Of a DNA stretch of 64,000 nucleotides, positions 58,097 to 64,000 are shown in pieces. Each line of letters starts with the position of its first letter. Position 1 is the stretch's first letter. A program made the position numbers and the translations under genes. Origin of the DNA: Selaginella moellendorffii (Eukaryota; Streptophyta; Lycopodiopsida; Selaginellales; Selaginellaceae); assembly GCF_000143415.4 (NCBI RefSeq), contig NW_003314286.1, positions 1,110,239 to 1,174,238 of the forward strand, read 5' to 3'. The notes under the pieces are model-generated. The model saw only the letters and a program-made list of their open reading frames with translations. It was not told where the DNA came from and did no database searches.

Positions 58097-61000
58097 TTAC
58101 TTGATCATATCTTCAAACTTATCGAGACTCTTGACGCGTTTCATCCCCCAGAAGATGAACATCGAGAATGCTCCTGTGAACGCAATAGGAGATTTTGAGT
58201 TACTGCGATTTTCCATAACGAAGATCACTTACCAGCGCCAAGGAAAGAGGCTATAGCAAAGTCTTGCAGTCCTTGGGTGCTCAAAGTCACACCCACGTTT
58301 ACCAGCGTCGCAGCCGCCACCAGATTCATGGTCGTGGTTTGCAAAACCGAGGATTTCCTTGCTGCTCGCTCGGCCTGTATCGCGATCATTCCTGTGTTAT
58401 AATCTTCTAAACTTTGTGGAGCGACGATCGCTTACCTCGAGAACTCTCACCCGGAGCTTGATATCGCCGTCCTCCAGCTGCTGCATAAATTTCTCTATGT
58501 GCTGGACTCTCATTGGCATCGCGACTGTTGCATCCCGTGTCTGGACGAGCACAAGGTATTTGGCACGAGGACAAAGAAACGATCAAATGGTTTTTGCTTA
58601 CTTCCATAGCTTGGCGCTGGAGCTCCTGGACGAAATCCCTTCTAGAGTCTCGGATGTTCAAAAGCTCCTGTAAATAAAAAAGAATGTTAAGATTCATAGA
58701 AACAGGTTGTTTACCTGAGCGTATGGAGCAGCAATCTTCGCAAATGAGAACTTTGGATCAAGAATATAGCCTATGCCTGAACAAAAAGAAAACAATTTAA
58801 GCATGATCATTTAAAGTTTGTGAAAGAAAACCTTCCAGAGTCGAGAAAGCACGTAACACGAATGTGAAAGTCGATGGGAAACGAAATGGTTGGTCCACAG
58901 CAATGGCAAACAAATCCTAGCATTCGTGAGAGACATGTTAGATTGGCTTGTATACGCTTGACATGCGCGTACCTCTCCTATAGCCGTGAACGTTGTGGCT
59001 TGATCGGGTCTTTGGCTCGTCAAGTTTTTCAGGAAGAATTGTATTGTCTTTCTTACCTGTTTTTAGCATGGAAGTTAACTCTCTGCTTGAAAATCTAGAA
59101 TTTCTAGAAAGAAAACTTACAGGTCCCATGTCTCCTGTTGGAACCAAAGCACCCAAGTCTACCAATCCTTGAATAACCTGCTGCGAAATGCTACTATTAT
59201 CTTTGATGTGAAAGTGCTCTAGTTACCTTTGAAGCATCTTCCTCATACACCGCATAGAAGAGCTCCAGAAGCTTTTCCTTTGTGAAAGACTTGATTTCGC
59301 CCATCATCCCAAAGTCGTAGTAAATAAGTGATCCATCGACCTCCACTGCTAAGTTTCCCGGGTGTGGATCAGCATGGAAAAATCCAGTTTTTAAGATCTA
59401 GAAACATAACAGAAAACAATAGTGAAAAAACGTAAACAGGAATGTTTCGAGTTCGCTAACCTGAATGAGGTAAGCTTCAATTGCCCGAGATGCTATAAGA
59501 GAGCGATTGTAGGAACCGGCGTCTAGAGCTGCCAAGTCATTGATTTTAATGCCTGCAAGACCGAGATGATAGAAGTAAAGCTCGGACGGCTACCAATCGA
59601 TTGTACCTGGGAGATACTCTAGTGTTATGACCTTTCGCGACGTAAAATCCCAGTAAACTTTCTGCAGAGAAAGCTCTTCCCGCGTTAGAAATGCACACTG
59701 GAGCAAGATTTCCTACTTACAGGGACTTTCACCCACTTGATATTCCTGAAATCACGTCGAAACTTATCAGCATTTCGTCCTTCATTTATGTAGTCGATTT
59801 CCCGATACAAAACTCTGCAAGAGTGATTGTAAGGACTCATAACAAAAACCATGGTATTTACGTAGCACATTCGTCGTAGATTCCCACCCAGTCTCTCAAA
59901 GGACCGCCAAGCATCTCGTCCTTTTGGAAGTATTCCGCTATAAACTTAAGATTGCCTGAAACAAACTTGTAAGACAAGAGAACGAGAAAACAAAATCTTA
60001 CTTAAGTCGATATCGAACAGCTCTTTCAAGCCAGGCCTTTGGATCTTCACCACGACTTGCTCGCCATTTCTAAGCACCGCTCTATGCACCTGTTAAAATA
60101 AAACAGTTCTTAGAACGTTGATCAACACGCTGAAAGCAAAACTTCGATTTACTTGTCCAAGACTCGCAGCTGCCAAAGGCTGCCTTTCAAACTCCGAGAA
60201 GAGCACCTGCATCGGAGTATCCAGCTCGTTTTCGATCATGAGCTCTGCTTTTTCTGGAGAAAAAGCTGGAACTCGATCCTACACAGCACACATTAGCATA
60301 ACATTCTCCACAAACACCGAGACTGTCACCTGAAGCTTTGCAAGCTCTTCCACAAATTCAGCTGGGAACAAGTCCGACCTCGTCGAAAACAACTGGCCAA
60401 GTTTGATGAAAGTTGGTCCGAGCTGCAGTATGGATTCTTTCACCCACACTGCTATGCTACGCCTCCGTGAAATCTGATGCGTGAAAGAAACCAAACCAAG
60501 AGTTAGAAAACTTTGCACAGCGAGATATGGAAAGAACACTACCTCTTTCGTCTAAGTACCTTCTTCTCTTCGCTGAATCCTCCAACGTATGACCATTTGG
60601 CGTCTATCAGGAAGAGCTTCGCTCTCAAGCTTAACACAAAGCTCCACACATCGATGGTTCTTTGCAGCTTGCTGTAGTTCTCTTTGGACCAGCTAAAGTT
60701 CTCGTCCGACGGCAAAACGTCCACTCGGTCGCTCAAAGGGAGGAGCGCCGACTTTGTAATCCTCGTACCGCTATTGCCAGATTTTTCTGGAAGTTTGAAA
60801 GAGTTTTCTATGTCGACCGACAGCTTGATTGTGCCACTAGAAACTCCATCTTCTACGTAGAAACGATGTAGCAGTCGTTAAGAGAAAAACTTTAGCTTAC
60901 CATTGCCATTCTCCGAGATTTTTCTCAAGCCAGTAGCTCCATTTCCTACGTAAACGAAGACTCAGTTGCTAGGAAGAACTCGTCTTCGAGCGAAAAACTT

Positions 61001-61339
61001 GCGTTTACCATTAGCGTTTTCCGGGATTTTCTTCAGGGTGGTTCCATTGCCTGGAAGAATTTTCCTAGGAAATTTGAATGAATTCGAGGGAAAAACTTGC
61101 GTTTACCATTAGCGTTTTCCGGGATCTTCTTCAGGCTGGTTCCATTGCCTGCAAGAATTGTTCTAGCAAATGCGAATTAATTCGAGAAGAAACTCACCAC
61201 TGCGATCAATCAGTGCCGCCCTCTTCATCTCCTCGACGGGTATCATTCGGCTGCTGAGAATCCTGGCTCCAGGAGCTCCATTTTTTTGCTCCTTTGGCGG
61301 TGGAGACGCCATCGCGCCTATGTGGATAGAGCGCATCTC
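58097..61339 (-). CDS. ABC1K (UbiB-like) atypical kinase, ABC1K8/OSA1-like
   Basis: A gene with about 20 small exons on the minus strand. After an N-terminal region come three repeated mini-exons (60901-61148, see separate entry), then WSFVLSLRAKLFLIDAKWSY and the ABC1 domain. ABC1 motifs are complete: the KxGQ signature in GPTFIKLGQLFSTR, the Ala-rich AAASLGQVHRA, VVVKIQRPG, EIDYINEGRNADKF, FFHADPHPGN and YYDFGMMG. Two hydrophobic segments near the C-terminus (VAAATLVNVGVT, GAFTGAFSMFIFWG) suggest membrane anchoring. Overall it most resembles ABC1K8/OSA1 of the chloroplast envelope, linked to oxidative stress and iron distribution. MASPPPK at 61312 is an alternative start. The N-terminus is not a textbook transit peptide. 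Confidence 0.88.
60901..61148 (-). repeat. Triplicated mini-exon within the ABC1K gene
   Basis: Exons 61107-61148 (42 bp), 61009-61050 (42 bp) and 60901-60945 (45 bp) code NGTSLKKIPENAN, NGTTLKKIPENAN and NGATGLRKISENGN. All are phase 1 and joined by Gly codons. Their introns are alike too (each donor GTAA, near-identical first bases GTAAACGCAAGTTTTT in two). Because every copy keeps the frame, copies can be skipped or added without damage. Confidence 0.88.
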
Positions 61340-61483
61340 TTCTCCACACAAAGACGCGCGACCAAAGCGGCCAAAGAGTACAGGGGAAGAATATGCGGGC
61401 AAACAATCTTAGCGCTGACGTGGCACACTAGCATTTGCTTTTTCTCTCACGCAAAGATTTTAGGGCGAGAGAGCGCGTCGACG
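61340..61483. promoter_or_regulatory. Short divergent promoter
   Basis: About 145-170 bp between the ABC1K start (minus) and the FREE1 start (plus), depending on which ABC1K ATG is used. No TATA box recognised; contains GACGTGGCA at 61421-61429. Confidence 0.4.
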
Positions 61484-63702
61484 ATGCAGCACCAACACGC
61501 TGGCTATGGCGCCGCTACTCCAGGTATGACGCCCGCCTATCCATCGCCATCGCCGCCTTCCTACGCTTCGCCGCCATCGAATCCCCCGTATTATCACCCC
61601 AGCAGCTACGCGAATTACGCCCCAAGCTCCCCCATTCTCTCCTCCTCCTCCGCGGATTACCTCGCCTCCTATACCGGATCCACAGCACAGGAGAGCGGCG
61701 CAGGGATGTATGCACAGATCCCGGCTTACGCTCCACCGCCGCCCGATCCAGCCACTTTCTCGTATTCCACGCACGATCCGTCCTATTCGCCGCGAGCTCC
61801 TTCGTTTGATCGCCTCCCCTCTCACGAGAGATCGTCGTTTGAGCCGGCCGCCAGTTCTTACACGCATGCTTGGCCCTCGGCTTATGGAACTTCCGACTAC
61901 CAGCTTGGTAGGAGCTCGAGTTATGGTGGAGGATATGGCACTGTGGATGCCGCGGTGTACAGTGAAGCAGCGTCTAGATGGGGATATGAGCCGGCGGTGA
62001 GCGAAGAGAATCCACACGCCAGCGATGGAAGATATGGAGGTGTTGCGGAGAAGTCTTCTTCTTACAGCACGGACAGTGGTAGTCGAGTGGATTACTCTAC
62101 TGGAGTTTATGCCTATGATGGTGGAAGTTCTCAGCCGTATGGATCGAGGGGGACCGGATCGGCGCGGTGGGCTTCCGAGAGCAGTAATCCGCTCGGAGAT
62201 CTGCCGAAGTTGGCCAAGGCTTTGCCGAAAGTTGACAGTGAGTCGAGAGGCGGTGGCGTGCAAAAGTATCACGTAAAGCTTCTACAGGACTCGAGCTCCG
62301 TGGGTCTTCCGACGAATGTTGTGTGCCAGGTTTGATCATTACGTTGCGTTTGTTTCTCGATTGCTTTAAACTCTCCTGCTTACACAGATCGGTTTGGATG
62401 GAGTTCGACTTGTTGATCCAAGCTCCGGACGGACCTTGCGAATTTATCCTCTCGACACCATTACGAAGTGGGAAGTAAGTTCTGAAGCATGAATTTAGAG
62501 AGTTTCTCAAGTTTTGATTGCAGGTTAATGAGCCATCGGTCTTTACGTTCTGGGCCAAGAGCGCCGTCGATTTTGAGCAACGTAGAACAAGGTTACAGTC
62601 CAGTGCTTCCACCACGAATGCCATATTGGATACTTTAACTGCAGCATGTGTTCAGGTATTTGTTTAATTTTTAACCTTGTAAAGTAAATCAGAGTTTTTC
62701 GGTGTAGCTATGTGAAATGGTTGGGAAAAGTGACGCAGCGAAGGCTTCGATTTCTTCAAATGTCATTCCTGAGAAGAAGTTTACCTTCTCAGAATGGCTT
62801 ACTCGTTCCAAGGCACCAGTTCAAGAAGAAAAGGATCATTGGGTATGTTTTTTGAATTGGAGCATGATATCCGTATTGCGTTTGTTTAGGTTCCAGACGA
62901 AGCGGTGACAAAATGTACAGCTTGTTCGAGTGACTTCGGGCCTTTCCTTCGGAGAGTAAGTATATCGATATTAAGCTGGCATGGTTTCACAGTTATCTTC
63001 GTGATTAACAGCACCATTGCCGGAATTGCGGTGATATATTTTGTGACAAGTGCACACGCGGAAGAACAGCCTTGACATCCGATGAAGATGCACAGATTGT
63101 TCGTGTTTGTGACCGTTGTCTGGTAAGATTTTGACATTTCTCAAACCTTGACTGACGCTCTCTGTGACAGGCTGAGGTTACACAAAGGCTGACCAACACG
63201 AAAGAGACTAGCAACAAGTTTGCATCTCAGCAGTCACATGAAGATCTTGCGAAGAAGCTTCAGGTTTGGTACTGCCTTGAGATAGGACGAGTTCTGATTC
63301 GTGAAAGCTGCTCGAACAGGAGGAACTGGAACGTAATGCTCCGCCACGGAAGACTGTTGACAAGTTGTCAGGTCAAACGTCCTTGCTCAACTGCAGCAAG
63401 TGCGGGAGCGTTTCAATCGTAACAGGAAGCACAGCCGGATGTCCGACTTGTGGTTCGGATGCGTCTGGGGGTCGAAATGGAGTAACTAGGAGAACTTCAA
63501 GATCAACCGACGGTAGCAGACGCCGCACGCGAGACGTTGCTTGTCCAACTTGCACAGTGCATCTGGAGGTGCGTGGTTCTGTTTGTATTACGTCCGACTG
63601 TCGAAGCTAAGCTACTTTCTTGTACAGGTTGAGGTTCCGAGCTTTGGATCGGAGACGGTAGAGTGTGGTGTCTGCCAGCATCCTTTCCTGGTGAGCGCAT
63701 AG
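61484..63702 (+). CDS. FREE1: FREE1/FYVE1: plant ESCRT-associated FYVE protein
   Basis: A 601-residue protein from nine exons: 61484-62329, 62388-62474, 62524-62655, 62708-62842, 62890-62955, 63012-63122, 63171-63263, 63308-63568 and 63628-63702. The first 270 residues are rich in Pro, Ser, Tyr and Gly (intrinsically disordered). A conserved block, KYHVKLLQDSSS to GRTLRIYPLDTITKWE, precedes the FYVE domain (about residues 397-465) with WVPD, CTACSSDF, RRHHCRNCG and CDKC. A further Cys-pair region (CSKCG, CPTCG, CPTC, CGVC) ends the protein. Length and order fit Arabidopsis FREE1, which binds PI3P, ubiquitin and ESCRT-I in multivesicular body formation and vacuolar sorting. The start ATG at 61484 gives MQHQHAGYG. 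Confidence 0.92.
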
Positions 63703-63834
63703 ATCGGTAGCGAGGTAATAGAGTGTCGTGGCGATGTAAAGTTGGCACATTGGAGTTAAAATTATTGCTTTTAACCTGTGTCTCAAAAACTGTTTTTTGT
63801 CAGTTCACAGTCTAGATAGACTAAGAAGCAATGT

Positions 63835-63967
63835 GACAAGCCTTCTCTTTCGGTTTTTTCCTTCTCTCTGAAGACTCACTTGTTTTGAAGAAACATTTGG
63901 TGGCAAGAAGAAACCTCTCTTTCGGTTCGTTTTCTTCTCTCTCTGAGACTCACTTGTTTCGAAGAAC
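63835..63967 (+). repeat. Two imperfect tandem copies of a unit of about 75 bp
   Basis: CTCTTTCGGTTTTTTCCTTC (63845) and CTCTTTCGGTTCGTTTTCTT (63917) begin two copies that share GACTCACTTGTTT and GAAGAA. They lie in the FREE1 3' flank and are non-coding. Confidence 0.75.
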
Positions 63968-64000
63968 AGGCTTTTCTACCTCTACTCTTACAGAGCTCCA

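Overview
The window looks like nuclear DNA of a vascular plant with a very compact genome, most likely the lycophyte Selaginella (S. moellendorffii is my best guess). This is inferred from gene content and architecture, not from a database match. Almost every gene is split by tiny introns of about 45-70 bp, intergenic spaces fall as low as 61 bp, and two long intronless PLS-type PPR genes are present. The protein set is that of a green plant: SUVH, SOQ1, FREE1, DRIP, IQM, GLR and ABC1K families.

Positions 1 to about 10,240 are AT-rich, gene-free repeat DNA. They hold a candidate Mutator-like or foldback element (3899-8565) with inverted arms of 1.5 and 2.0 kb, loaded with minisatellites and flanked by an imperfect 9-bp target-site duplication. 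They also hold a direct repeat shared between the inside and the outside of that element, tRNA-like B-box motifs, and a C-terminal fragment of a Merlin/IS1595-type transposase (9788-10060). From 10,251 to the end the DNA is gene-dense.

Gene order (strand): SDR oxidoreductase (+), alpha/beta hydrolase (-), PPR (-), SUVH H3K9 methyltransferase (+), Lys-rich unknown protein (+), TFIIH subunit TFB4 (+), CDK-like pseudogene (-), P-loop NTPase/nuclease-like Crinkler-type gene (-), TFB4 pseudogene (+), MGC-type CDK-like kinase (-), chloroplast-type alpha/beta hydrolase (+), epsilon-COP (+), SOQ1 (-), nucleoside hydrolase (-), glutamate receptor-like channel (-), exosome RRP40 (-), adenylate kinase (+), BT1/folate-biopterin transporter (-), IQM (+), DRIP RING E3 (-), PPR (+), ABC1K kinase (-), FREE1 (+).

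The most striking structure is at 19,990-29,060. A segment holding the 3' end of the unknown gene, TFB4 and the CDK was duplicated. The two copies then decayed reciprocally: copy A keeps TFB4 intact and has a CDK with its middle deleted, while copy B keeps the CDK intact and has a broken TFB4. Between them sits a five-exon gene for a Walker-A NTPase joined to a nuclease-like region, resembling Crinkler-type proteins. This is the best candidate in the window for something little described in plants. Splice sites were chosen by eye to keep reading frame and family similarity; most junctions agree in phase, but none has been tested against transcripts.
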